This document shows positions 25,167 through 32,390 of a stretch of DNA of 32,680 nucleotides, piece after piece. The notes beneath the pieces are model-generated. The model was not told the DNA's origin and made no database searches. It was given only the letters and a program-made list of their open reading frames with translations. Origin of the DNA: Candidatus Methylomirabilota bacterium (GTDB taxonomy: Bacteria > Methylomirabilota > Methylomirabilia > Methylomirabilales > Methylomirabilaceae); contig JAGWQH010000073.1 of the NCBI GenBank assembly GCA_028870115.1, forward strand, positions 1 through 32,680. The letters run 5' to 3'. Position 1 is the stretch's first letter. Every line of letters begins with the position of its first letter. The translations under genes were made by a program, and so were the position numbers.

Positions 25167-25646
25167 TTGCCGGAGCTGGAACGGGCTGCCAGATCGATGG
25201 TCCTGGTCACTAACCCTTCGCTGCCATTCTTTGGTGAGGCGGTCAATCGCATCCCATTGGTCAGGCGGATGGTCGTGCTGTTGGCGCTTGCGCTCTCGGT
25301 CCTACCGCTTCTTACTTCACAGGCTCTAGCTCAGGACGACGTTGGCCTTCCGATTCATCCAGGGGTGATTCCGTCTACCATCGCGCGTCAGTCCGGCGCA
25401 GGAGAAGGAACGCGATGGGTTAAGGTTCACTTTAAGATCAACGCACCGTACAAGCAAGTCGTCAAATTCTATCGGGAGAAAGTAGGTAGAGGTGCGCAGG
25501 TTTCTCAGATCGACTCCGGCAAGCTCCTGAATACCCTTATTCTTTTCAGTCAGGACCCCGCGGATCAGTTCAACGTCAATATCAGTAGCGAACGTGGGGG
25601 AAAGGTAACTGAAGTCGAGCTATCCCGGAATTTTGTCCGTCCATAG
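25167..25646 (+). CDS. Small secreted protein of unknown function linked to xoxG
   Basis: Not recognised. A hydrophobic export signal (VVLLALALSVLPLLTSQALAQ) precedes about 105 mature residues. A plausible alpha/beta domain contains VKVHFKINAPYKQVVKFYREKVG and ends VTEVELSRNF. It starts only 14 bases after the xoxG stop. TTG 25167 has the best ribosome site (AGGAGAGAAGG), but gives a long N-region; ATG 25197 or ATG 25269 would give a more normal signal peptide. The spacing suggests co-expression with xoxJ-xoxG. No cysteine pair or cofactor motif is seen. Confidence 0.7.
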   Translation: MPELERAARSMVLVTNPSLPFFGEAVNRIPLVRRMVVLLALALSVLPLLTSQALAQDDVGLPIHPGVIPSTIARQSGAGEGTRWVKVHFKINAPYKQVVKFYREKVGRGAQVSQIDSGKLLNTLILFSQDPADQFNVNISSERGGKVTEVELSRNFVRP

Positions 25647-25748
25647 ATGCTGCGTACAATAATGTTTTGCTTCACCGCCAATGTGGGTAGAATTCACTCA
25701 TAATGTGTTAAAGTTTGATTTTTTGGATAGAAACGTCCAAAAAAGTTC

Positions 25749-25777
25749 TTGACATCGCGATGCATTGCCTTTACTAT
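25749..25777 (+). promoter_or_regulatory. Sigma70-like promoter of the cold-shock gene
   Basis: TTGACA (25749-25754), 17 bases, TACTAT (25772-25777). The -35 is perfect and spacing optimal. Transcription would start near 25784, about 125 bases before the csp ATG. Confidence 0.7.
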
Positions 25778-25818
25778 GCAACCGACTCCGTAGCACGCTT
25801 TTGTTGTGCAATTTCGAG

Positions 25819-25858
25819 AACCGCGAAAGCTGCTGAATGAGGCTTTCGCGGTTTTTGT
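25819..25858 (+). terminator. Intrinsic terminator within the csp leader (attenuator or sRNA end)
   Basis: A perfect 12-base stem, AACCGCGAAAGC (25819-25830) and GCTTTCGCGGTT (25842-25853), with an 11-base loop and then TTTGTTT. It lies between the csp promoter and the csp start. A transcript ending here would be about 75 bases. Read-through must occur for csp to be expressed. Confidence 0.85.
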
Positions 25859-25907
25859 TTATCGAGGCATCGCCTCGAGAATTCAGATGGAAGGGGGTGA
25901 GAGTTTG

Positions 25908-26114
25908 ATGCGAGTTACAGGTACTGTAAAGTGGTTCAACGATGCGAAAGGTTACGGGTTTATCGCGCGAGAAGATGGCGACGACGTATTCGTACATTAT
26001 TCTGCGATTTCCGGATCCGGCTTCCGGTCGCTCAATGAAGGGCAGGCTGTGGAGTTCGACGTCGTGGATGGGCCAAAGGGCAAGCAAGCTGCCAACGTGA
26101 CCAGAGCAGCCTAG
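25908..26114 (+). CDS. csp: Cold-shock protein, CspA family
   Basis: A 68-residue single cold-shock domain that binds single-stranded nucleic acid and can act as RNA chaperone or antiterminator. RNP1 is KGYGFIARE and RNP2 is DVFVHYSAI, both intact; the start [19 protein letters not shown] is standard. ATG 25908 is chosen because AAGGGGGTG lies eight bases upstream; the longer open frame before it runs through the leader terminator and is not coding. It is a single gene between its own promoter and a terminator. The leader terminator suggests control by antitermination, which cold-shock proteins are known to perform. Confidence 0.96.
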   Translation: MRVTGTVKWFNDAKGYGFIAREDGDDVFVHYSAISGSGFRSLNEGQAVEFDVVDGPKGKQAANVTRAA

Positions 26115-26140
26115 TCGGCTTACGTCCACTCTGAACCGTG

Positions 26141-26178
26141 ACGGCCTCTCGGAGGAATCTCTGAGAGGCCGTTTTCTT
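26141..26178 (+). terminator. Intrinsic terminator after csp
   Basis: A perfect 10-base stem, ACGGCCTCTC (26141-26150) and GAGAGGCCGT (26163-26172), with a 12-base loop, then TTTCTTT. It ends the csp transcript. Confidence 0.9.
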
Positions 26179-26295
26179 TCTCAGTGACCTGTCTGCTGGC
26201 GCGCGAGCAGGCGGCATCGTCGTCTCATCCGAAAAATCGCCTTCCCGCTGATAGCCAAACGGCCCATGTGGCGGGTCTCGCCGACCGCCTTCGAT

Positions 26296-26826
26296 TCAGC
26301 GTGTTATAGTGACCGGGCTCGCTTGGCGAGTAGAGCGAATCAGCAACCAGATACAGAGGGTCAGTTTAAGCAGATCGAGGGCGGTATAAGCCAGGTGGAG
26401 TTGCCGGAAGCGTACTAGCGCAGGAGGAGCCGGGATATGGGGAACGAAGTCAAGACTTCGACCGAGCGTTAGGAGCCACTGACTGAGCAGCAGCGCTACG
26501 ATGACGATGGCCAAGATCGTACCGGCGACAGTAATCGCCGTGCGGTCCACAGGCCTCAGCCCCAGGGCGGCAGCCACGACGGCCGCGCCGAGCACAAGTT
26601 GGGTGAATCCCCAGACGTTGAAATATAGTCGATTCAGTTCCGAAACGAGATAGCGCAGGACACTGCGGATCTCATCGTGCGCGATGGGAGTAATGGCGTG
26701 CGAGAACGCGGGAGTAGGCGTCGACAGCAACCGATCGACCGTGCGAAAATTCTGCGTCGCCACAAACGCGATCAGCAACGTACCGGCGATCCATCCACCC
26801 AGTAACATGATGAGCAGTGCTCTCAT
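26296..26826 (-). CDS. Small multi-pass membrane protein of unknown function
   Basis: A 176-residue protein with about four hydrophobic helices: LLIMLLGGWIAGTLLIAFVA (about 3-23), LVLGAAVVAAALGL (about 78-91), ITVAGTILAIVIVALLLSQWLL (about 97-118) and LLKLTLCIWLLI (about 152-163). A loop of about 45 residues lies between the first two. The family is not recognised; DUF4149-type proteins have a similar outline. The start ATG 26826 has TAGGAAAA just upstream. It is the last gene of the minus-strand run, 53 bases after sixA. Confidence 0.7.
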   Translation of the reverse strand: MRALLIMLLGGWIAGTLLIAFVATQNFRTVDRLLSTPTPAFSHAITPIAHDEIRSVLRYLVSELNRLYFNVWGFTQLVLGAAVVAAALGLRPVDRTAITVAGTILAIVIVALLLSQWLLTLGRSLDFVPHIPAPPALVRFRQLHLAYTALDLLKLTLCIWLLIRSTRQASPVTITR

Positions 26827-26879
26827 GGTTTTCCTATCGCTGATCTCAGCTCTTTTGTCTTGACGTTCATTCTGATGGC

Positions 26880-27362
26880 CTACGTCTGAGCCAGCTCAGG
26901 CGTGAGAACCCACAGCAGCCGAAAGCCTCTATCGGTCTTGACGAGACAGATCATTGTGCCTGTATCCGGTCGGATGATCTCAGTCTCACTGTTGCCCAGC
27001 ACCAGAGCCGAGATGAGGCGGCTCAGGTGCGGCAGGTGGCCTATAAGCATCAGTGGCTCCCCAGCAGCCTCCAACAGAGCGCGAACTCTGTCCGGGTCGT
27101 CGCCGGGCGCGAGACCTTCGCCCTTCCGGATACCGAACCGCGGTACCAGATATTCGGCCATGATCTCGGCGGTCTGCTGGGCCCGGAGTCTGTCTGAGTG
27201 ACAGATTTCGGCGACCTCCACTCCAATGGACGCAGCGTGCCTGGCCACGCGCATAACCTCCTCGCGCCCGTGATCGCTGAGCGGCTTAGTCGGATCCTCA
27301 CGCTCGGATTTTGACTCGCCATGCCGCACGAGATAGTGCAGTACGGCCCTCTCTGCGGCCAT
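26880..27362 (-). CDS. sixA: SixA-type phosphohistidine phosphatase
   Basis: A 160-residue histidine phosphatase of the branch-1 family. SixA removes phosphate from phosphohistidine on signalling or PTS proteins. The catalytic motif is LVRHGES near residue 13, with conserved PLSDHGREEV, SDRLRAQQTAEIM and the second histidine in LIGHLPHLSRL. ATG 27362 has GGAGATAG upstream, inside the end of the PEBP gene, two bases from its stop, so translation is probably coupled. The link of a phosphatase to the aromatic genes upstream is unclear. Confidence 0.9.
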   Translation of the reverse strand: MAAERAVLHYLVRHGESKSEREDPTKPLSDHGREEVMRVARHAASIGVEVAEICHSDRLRAQQTAEIMAEYLVPRFGIRKGEGLAPGDDPDRVRALLEAAGEPLMLIGHLPHLSRLISALVLGNSETEIIRPDTGTMICLVKTDRGFRLLWVLTPELAQT

Positions 27363-27364
27363 CT

Positions 27365-27901
27365 CTATCTCCGGCGATATGTGCCCATCAGTTCAGTCTG
27401 CGCCAGGATGTGACTGTGGATCGCTTTCTCCAGGTCCTTCTTGGTCGTACTGGACGGCAGATTTAGTGTTGTGTCGAGTGCGTACAGCTTGAAGAAATAC
27501 CGGTGCGTACCGGACGGCGGGCAGGGGCCGCCGTACCCAACCCGTCGGAAGTCGGTGGTCCCCTGTGTGGTCCCGTTCGGCAGCGACGCTGTCTTGGGGA
27601 AATTCTCTTTAACGGCGCGGACACTCGCCGGGATGTTCCAGATCACCCAGTGGACCCACGTCCCCATCGGCGCATCGGGATCGTCCGAGATGAGGGCAAA
27701 GCTTGTGGTTCCGGTCGGAGGGTCAGACCAGCTTAGCGGTGGGGAGATGTCTTGCCCATCACAGGTATACTTCGGGGGAATCATGTCACCGGGTTGAAAT
27801 GCCTGACTCTCTAATTTCATTGTCGTCCCTCCTGCGCCGATCAGCAGCGCGGTAAGCCCAACGGCGATAGCCAGCCTCGTCCCTACTCCGAATAGGATCA
27901 T
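27365..27901 (-). CDS. YbhB/YbcL-like PEBP (Raf kinase inhibitor-like) protein, exported
   Basis: Phosphatidylethanolamine-binding-fold protein. Function in bacteria is poorly known. Family motifs: FQPGDMIPPKYTCDGQDISPPLSW, ALISDDPDAPMGTWVHWVIWNIP and YGGPCPPSGTHRYFFKLYALD, with the anion-binding pocket intact. A hydrophobic N-terminus (GVGTRLAIAVGLTALLIGAGG) suggests export. ATG 27901 has GGAAGAG upstream and gives a normal signal; an in-frame ATG at 27931 abuts the HmgA stop and is possible. Confidence 0.88.
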   Translation of the reverse strand: MILFGVGTRLAIAVGLTALLIGAGGTTMKLESQAFQPGDMIPPKYTCDGQDISPPLSWSDPPTGTTSFALISDDPDAPMGTWVHWVIWNIPASVRAVKENFPKTASLPNGTTQGTTDFRRVGYGGPCPPSGTHRYFFKLYALDTTLNLPSSTTKKDLEKAIHSHILAQTELMGTYRRR

Positions 27902-27931
27902 GGTCTCTTCCAGCGCCTCACGACACCGCAT

Positions 27932-29173
27932 TCAGCATATCTCAATCGACTGCTGGTACCAGGATTGGTCATACCCTTTGACTTCCACCCGCTCCGCATC
28001 CTCCAGAACAACGAATGACGATCTGGATTCCACCATCACGGCCACTTCCTCCCGAAATGGCAGATCATGTGGTTTGGGGGCCTCTTGTCGAGCGGTGTTA
28101 GCCAGGGTTCGGAGGTCAGGGCCGTGAGGCAGACCGGCAGGGTGGACCGTCAGGAATCCATCCGTGATTTCGGGCCGCGCGCCGTACCCCTTATGATTAA
28201 AGAGTACTTCATCCACCCAGTTGAGATGGTTGTACGGCAGGCTGTGAATCCAGCGGGGGAGGAACACCTGCATCGCTACGCCCTCATCCTCGCTCGCAAA
28301 TACCGTAAGCTTCTTCGGATCGAGGTGCACGTTTGGCGAAGACAGTGCCACCAGATCGTTGAGCCGAAGGATGAAGGGCCACACCTCTCCCTCCCAGGCT
28401 ACGACATCGAAGAGCGGCGTTGCGTATGTGAGTAACGTGAAGCTGCCCAGCCGTCTTTTGACGATAACCTGTGTGGCCTCCTCACGACCGAGCGGCGGCC
28501 GAAGCTCGGCAAGAGGCGTCGGTTCCGGCGGAACCGGCGCAGCCGGTGAAAAGGGCCAGGGCTGCTGATCCCCCATCCAGTAGTCATAGGGGCGGAGCAG
28601 CCGTTTCGGGATTTCGTAGAGGAGGATGGACACCCTTCCAGCCAAGCGCAACGAATAGGTAGTGCCGCGCGGCAGAAAAAAGAAATCGCCCTCCCGAACC
28701 TCCTCGAGCAGCCCGAAGTCAGTAATGAGGCTGAGGGGGTGTTGGGCCCGATGGACAAAGTAGAGCTCATGGCAGTCGGCATGACGAGCGGGGGATTGCC
28801 ACTTCCCGGCTTCCTCGAAATCCCCATTGCAGACCCAAATGGCCACATCGTCGCTCGAAAGGATAGGGACGAAGGAGCCGGGCGTGGTCTTCTCTGCTAC
28901 GTGAAAGGCTCGTCTCCTGAGAGAACGATTCTCCTTCATTGGCTGTACGACGTGCGCTCTGAACAAGGGACAATGAGCGGGAATCGTCGAGCTTTCGACG
29001 ATGGCGGTTGGAGGACACTCCATCAGCAGTTCTGTACCGAACTCGAGCTTGTAGCTCGAAAGGCTCTTTGGGGAGCGTCCGCTGGAGTGCCAATTCTTGA
29101 GACGCGCTTGGTAGTCGGCTCGAATCCGCCGTTCGATCCGCGTCAGATTCACCATCTTTGGCACATGCGCCAT
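27932..29173 (-). CDS. hmgA: Homogentisate 1,2-dioxygenase-like protein
   Basis: Homogentisate dioxygenase is an Fe(II) cupin that opens homogentisate to maleylacetoacetate. The iron site is recognisable: SLPYNHLNWVDEVL aligns with the PYYHRNxMSE region (His, then Glu six residues later), and VHPAGLPHGPD corresponds to the final MTPHGPD histidine. At 413 residues the length is right. Several positions around the site differ from textbook enzymes (PYNHLNWVDE in place of PYYHRNCMSE), so substrate preference may differ. ATG 29173 has GGAG seven bases upstream. It lies 42 bases after the HPPD-like gene in an aromatic-pathway run. Confidence 0.85.
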   Translation of the reverse strand: MAHVPKMVNLTRIERRIRADYQARLKNWHSSGRSPKSLSSYKLEFGTELLMECPPTAIVESSTIPAHCPLFRAHVVQPMKENRSLRRRAFHVAEKTTPGSFVPILSSDDVAIWVCNGDFEEAGKWQSPARHADCHELYFVHRAQHPLSLITDFGLLEEVREGDFFFLPRGTTYSLRLAGRVSILLYEIPKRLLRPYDYWMGDQQPWPFSPAAPVPPEPTPLAELRPPLGREEATQVIVKRRLGSFTLLTYATPLFDVVAWEGEVWPFILRLNDLVALSSPNVHLDPKKLTVFASEDEGVAMQVFLPRWIHSLPYNHLNWVDEVLFNHKGYGARPEITDGFLTVHPAGLPHGPDLRTLANTARQEAPKPHDLPFREEVAVMVESRSSFVVLEDAERVEVKGYDQSWYQQSIEIC

Positions 29174-29215
29174 GTTTTGGCTCCGGTCTGAGGGCGCTTT
29201 ACTTCCACGCCCTTT

Positions 29216-29899
29216 TCATTCTGCGAACGGGTCCCAGTCCGGCGGGATGGCGTCGAAGTCGAGGACCCAGATCGGTTTGCCGGCCGCTTGCAACTCCTCC
29301 AGGCACCGATACAGCGCTTGAACCGTGGCATGGTGGAAGTGCGTAGGATCACGTTCAAACAGGTCGAGGCGTTGGTTGAGTTCGAGGAAGGGCCCCGCCG
29401 CCGGGTTCGGCGAGCGGAAGAGCGAGCCGGTGAACATCTGCAAGAGCTGACTGCGATCATCATACAGGATGGGGGTGGTATAGCGGACACCCAACTGCTC
29501 TGTGATCCGACGGTACGCTTCGATCGGTCCCCCCTCAATGCGGAGCGCGACGTGCTGGATCCCCTCCCCGCAGCAGTTAATGATGTGCGAGACCTGCGAT
29601 TCGCCCCTCCGGTCGATTCCCTCCACCGGCGCGATATAACCGGCTCCCGGCATCTTGCCGAGTTGGATGGCAACGGTCTTCATACTGGAAGGGGCCTTCG
29701 GATCAGCGACATCGTGACTTTTGTAGGTTACCGGACCTCCCTGAAGGGCGCGCATGAACAGATAGGCAGTCTCCCGGAGGCTTTGAGTTGCGAGTGCCGC
29801 ATGATCAAGTTTTAACGTGAATGTGCCCCACAGTTCTGCCAGGAGCAGATCCCTTTCCGCCTCGCTTAAGCCGCCTGGTCCGCGCTGTGCTCTGTCCAT
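29216..29899 (-). CDS. Single-domain HPPD-like dioxygenase (VOC fold)
   Basis: A 227-residue protein resembling only the C-terminal catalytic domain of 4-hydroxyphenylpyruvate dioxygenase (normally about 350 residues). The three Fe ligands can be placed: H33 in LDHAAL, H116 in EGIQHVALRIE, and E173 in PFLELNQR. Between them, TPILYDDRSQLLQMFTGSLFRS matches the HPPD stretch before the Glu ligand. The N-terminal non-catalytic domain is absent, replaced by a short helical stretch. ATG 29899 is preferred, after TAGGAG, four bases past the FAH stop; TTG 29941 would overlap it. In the setting of HmgA and FAH, it probably makes or uses a homogentisate-like compound. Confidence 0.75.
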   Translation of the reverse strand: MDRAQRGPGGLSEAERDLLLAELWGTFTLKLDHAALATQSLRETAYLFMRALQGGPVTYKSHDVADPKAPSSMKTVAIQLGKMPGAGYIAPVEGIDRRGESQVSHIINCCGEGIQHVALRIEGGPIEAYRRITEQLGVRYTTPILYDDRSQLLQMFTGSLFRSPNPAAGPFLELNQRLDLFERDPTHFHHATVQALYRCLEELQAAGKPIWVLDFDAIPPDWDPFAE

Positions 29900-29903
29900 T
29901 CTC

Positions 29904-30662
29904 CTAATCCCGTCTAGCGAAGCTGTTTGTAAGGATCCCAATCCCCTCGACTTCCATCTCCACGGTGTCCACCGTATCCCCTTCTACAAGCCAGGGGTAC
30001 TTCCTGCACGTCTCGGCGATAGAGCCGCCGGCGAAGGTCCCGGAGCCGATGAGCGTTCCGGCGTCGAGCATCAAGGGCTGTTGAGAGAGGTAGGCGCTGA
30101 TTTTCGGAAATGTCCATAAGGTCGAGTCGGTACAGGCTTGAGCTTCCAGACGAACCTCGCCGTTCACGCGGAGGATGATATGAGGGTTCCGCTTCGCGAA
30201 CTCCGCATACGGTACAAACCGTGTCCCCAGCGCCTTCCCGAGGATCGACTTGCTTCGCGCGGGGCCAAGCCCAAGTTGAACGTCCTCGGCCTGCAGACAC
30301 CGGCAGGAGAGGTCGTTGAGGATGGTCACGCGACCATGCTCCCGCAGGAACTCCTCTGCCTCTGCTTCGGTCCACCCCTCCTTGGTGCCTAGATCGAGCA
30401 GGAGCGCGAGTTCGAACTCGTAATCCGCTTTCCGGATCGAGCGCGGGATGGACACCGTCTCGCCGGAGTCATGGATCTCGTGCCGGCCAAGGGCGAGTGT
30501 ATAGTACGCCCACCTCACCCTGCGAAGTTCGAGGCTTCTTTGAATCTCCTCATCGCTGCGTCCCGAACTCCTGCCCATACCGATGATGTGCCTGGCATCG
30601 GAGACGCCATCCAGGAAACGGGCCGGATAGGTAAGATGATCTTTGACCGAGGCAGTAGTCAT
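29904..30662 (-). CDS. Fumarylacetoacetate hydrolase family protein
   Basis: FAH-fold enzymes cleave or isomerise beta-dicarbonyl acids with a divalent metal. Metal-site motifs are present: a DYEFELALLLD stretch (acidic ligands), RVTILNDLSCRCLQAEDV, the catalytic-lid region KSILGKALGTRFVPY, DAGTLIGSGTFAGGS, and VEGDTVDTVEMEVEGIGILTN. At 252 residues it is the small FAH type. ATG 30662 is six bases after the previous stop with GAGGA upstream. With the HPPD-like and HmgA-like genes it would complete a tyrosine-type catabolic route, cleaving the ring-opened acid. A maleylacetoacetate isomerase is not present in the window. Confidence 0.88.
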   Translation of the reverse strand: MTTASVKDHLTYPARFLDGVSDARHIIGMGRSSGRSDEEIQRSLELRRVRWAYYTLALGRHEIHDSGETVSIPRSIRKADYEFELALLLDLGTKEGWTEAEAEEFLREHGRVTILNDLSCRCLQAEDVQLGLGPARSKSILGKALGTRFVPYAEFAKRNPHIILRVNGEVRLEAQACTDSTLWTFPKISAYLSQQPLMLDAGTLIGSGTFAGGSIAETCRKYPWLVEGDTVDTVEMEVEGIGILTNSFARRD

Positions 30663-30668
30663 GCCGCT

Positions 30669-31349
30669 TCATCCTCTGAGGCGAGCGATGATCTCGGCAC
30701 TCGCCTCTTGCCATGGACGCAATGCAGACGCATTCGCGGGGCACGCATCCGGATTATGATTCGTGACGGCAACGTGGAACGCGATGTAGAGATTGTCGGG
30801 GAATCTACGTCGAAGCTCCGCGTTCAGTGATGAGGTCCCAAGGGCAATTGCGGCCGTGCCGATGATCTGACCGCCGTTTTTAGCGGCCGCGTCCGGCAGG
30901 CGAAATCCGATGCACCGACCGCCGGTCAGACTGGTCAGATTGAACGTCAACACCGATTCGCCGGAGGGAAGGCTCCCCTCAATGATGTCGCCGAATCGTC
31001 CGCTGGGCTTCGTCTCGAGATAGACCGGCTTGGCATCGACGGCTCTCGAAAGCTTCTCGACGAAGCGCCGGACCGGATCAGTTCCCGGAGCAAAAATGAC
31101 ATGAGGTCGAAGGTTCTTCACTGTCATCCATTGCATAACGTCTTCGATGAGCCATGAGACAGATTCCGGGCACTGCACGATCGCTTCGGTAGCGAAGTAG
31201 GCATCGAGATGCACCTGCGTCCCATCGCGATCCGAGGGATACGCCAGATGCTGCCCGGTCAAGAACGGTTCCGCCTCCCTGATGATCCTGCGCGCTCGCT
31301 CTGCGTCAAGAGTCGGCGATACGAGTGTCACGCCTTCAGCGATCCTCAT
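30669..31349 (-). CDS. Orotate phosphoribosyltransferase-like protein with a degenerate PRPP loop
   Basis: The layout recalls type I phosphoribosyltransferases of the OPRT kind: PVYLETKPSGRFGDIIEGSLPSGESVLTF is followed by a segment in the place of the PRPP-binding loop. Where active enzymes have VxDDVxTTGG, this protein has TFNLTSLTGG: both acidic residues are missing. That argues against normal transferase activity. The assignment is by eye only and the N-terminal half is not recognisable. At 226 residues from ATG 31349 (AGGGG upstream) it is slightly longer than OPRT; TTG 31373 is another start. It sits between the diiron oxidase and the FAH gene, so it may be a repurposed binding protein in the same pathway. 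Confidence 0.5.
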   Translation of the reverse strand: MRIAEGVTLVSPTLDAERARRIIREAEPFLTGQHLAYPSDRDGTQVHLDAYFATEAIVQCPESVSWLIEDVMQWMTVKNLRPHVIFAPGTDPVRRFVEKLSRAVDAKPVYLETKPSGRFGDIIEGSLPSGESVLTFNLTSLTGGRCIGFRLPDAAAKNGGQIIGTAAIALGTSSLNAELRRRFPDNLYIAFHVAVTNHNPDACPANASALRPWQEASAEIIARLRG

Positions 31350-31369
31350 CGAAGAATCCCCTGCGCCCC

Positions 31370-32179
31370 TCAAGCGAGCGCCTTTCTGGCCGAGTTAAGC
31401 CCTTCCCAGAAAATATAGAGGGCATCAAGCGCTCGTCGCCCGCCCTCTATAAACTTATCTTCATCGAACTTGGGGTGAGAAAAGGTTTCCAGAAGCTCCC
31501 CGTACACATTCTCCCCATGCCCCGTTTCAAGCGCGAAGTGATGCTCGAAAAAGCCGAGGGGGATCAGCTCCAGGCCATCCGGCAGACGCTGTGTTTCATT
31601 GAAGCTCTTCAGTCCGATGATCAGTTGCTTCCAGAAATTTGTGGATTCCGCCTCCTCGCCTTTCCCGATTCCCCACGCCGCCCACGTCTCGATTCCGTAA
31701 CTGGCGCCGCCGGCAATCCGCCAATCAAAGCTTCCATACGCCTTCTCAAGCTCAACCAGAAAGCGCCGTGTCGGTGGGGTGGCGGTTCTCCAGTCGCCCA
31801 ACCGCTCCGGATCCAGTTTGAGTGGCGCGCAGGTCTGGCGCAACCACTCGATATGGGCCCACTCCGTTCTAAACGCCTGGTTCTCCGGGGTCTTATCCGG
31901 GCCGAGTCTCACGCCGCATTCGTTGACGAGGATGTGGCGCGCTAGTTTTTCGCTTTCAAGGTTGGTTGCACGGGCGACTCGCTTGGCTTGTATCGGGACA
32001 AAATGCTTGGAAAAGACTGCGAACTGTTCGAGGAAATGGATGACTTGAGCGGTATTGGCTTTCCCGCAACTGAACCAGATACAGAACCTGTTGTTCCTGA
32101 TCACTTGATGCCGATGGACCTTCAGTTCAACCTTCTTCCAAAAGGCCTCAAATCGCTCCTGTCGGGCATTGCTCTGCAT
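31370..32179 (-). CDS. Heme-oxygenase-like diiron oxidase (HDO) family protein
   Basis: HDO proteins have an all-helical fold and a diiron centre for oxygen-dependent chemistry; CADD, UndA and SznF are known members, and PqqC has the fold. The expected six ligands can be placed: E87 (VNECG), H109 (EWAHIEWL), E164 (YGIETWAAW) and H214-x3-E218-x2-H221 (HHFALETGHGEN). The last triad has Glu where CADD has Asp. The 269-residue length and helical pattern fit. ATG 32179 has a GAGAGGG site and a promoter about 100 bases upstream. It is the first gene of the eight-gene minus-strand run, so its chemistry probably feeds the aromatic genes. Substrate unknown. Confidence 0.72.
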   Translation of the reverse strand: MQSNARQERFEAFWKKVELKVHRHQVIRNNRFCIWFSCGKANTAQVIHFLEQFAVFSKHFVPIQAKRVARATNLESEKLARHILVNECGVRLGPDKTPENQAFRTEWAHIEWLRQTCAPLKLDPERLGDWRTATPPTRRFLVELEKAYGSFDWRIAGGASYGIETWAAWGIGKGEEAESTNFWKQLIIGLKSFNETQRLPDGLELIPLGFFEHHFALETGHGENVYGELLETFSHPKFDEDKFIEGGRRALDALYIFWEGLNSARKALA

Positions 32180-32277
32180 GGCGCCCTCTCTCTACGGCAG
32201 AGGAGATCAATTACAGTTTGAGAGACCTGACAAGGATCAGGAAGGGTATTATAAGCCCTTATTTTGCAGTTATTTAT

Positions 32278-32306
32278 AATCTAATCTGTGACTTACGATA
32301 TGTCAA
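32278..32306 (-). promoter_or_regulatory. Sigma70-like promoter of the aromatic-pathway run
   Basis: On the minus strand TTGACA (32306-32301) is followed by 17 bases and TAGATT (32283-32278). The leader of about 90 bases contains two short inverted repeats, AAGGG/CCCTT around 32242-32260 and CCTGA/TCAGG around 32226-32241. No operator family was recognised. Confidence 0.55.
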
Positions 32307-32321
32307 GGAACTATACTCTCT

Positions 32322-32390
32322 CATACGACGATGATCTACACTCACGTGTTGAACCGAAGGGGGTAGGGGAATCCACACCCCTGCTTAAGA
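32322..32390 (+). pseudogene. Remnant of an integron-type tyrosine recombinase C-terminus
   Basis: The plus strand encodes TTMIYTHVLNRRG at 32325-32363, the very characteristic C-terminal block of integron integrases (TTMIYTHVLNRGG). A stop follows directly in that frame; shifting frame by one continues GVGESTPLL, which resembles the usual GVRSP ending. The sequence upstream of SHTTM does not continue as an integrase, so only the extreme C-terminus survives. Confidence 0.6.
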
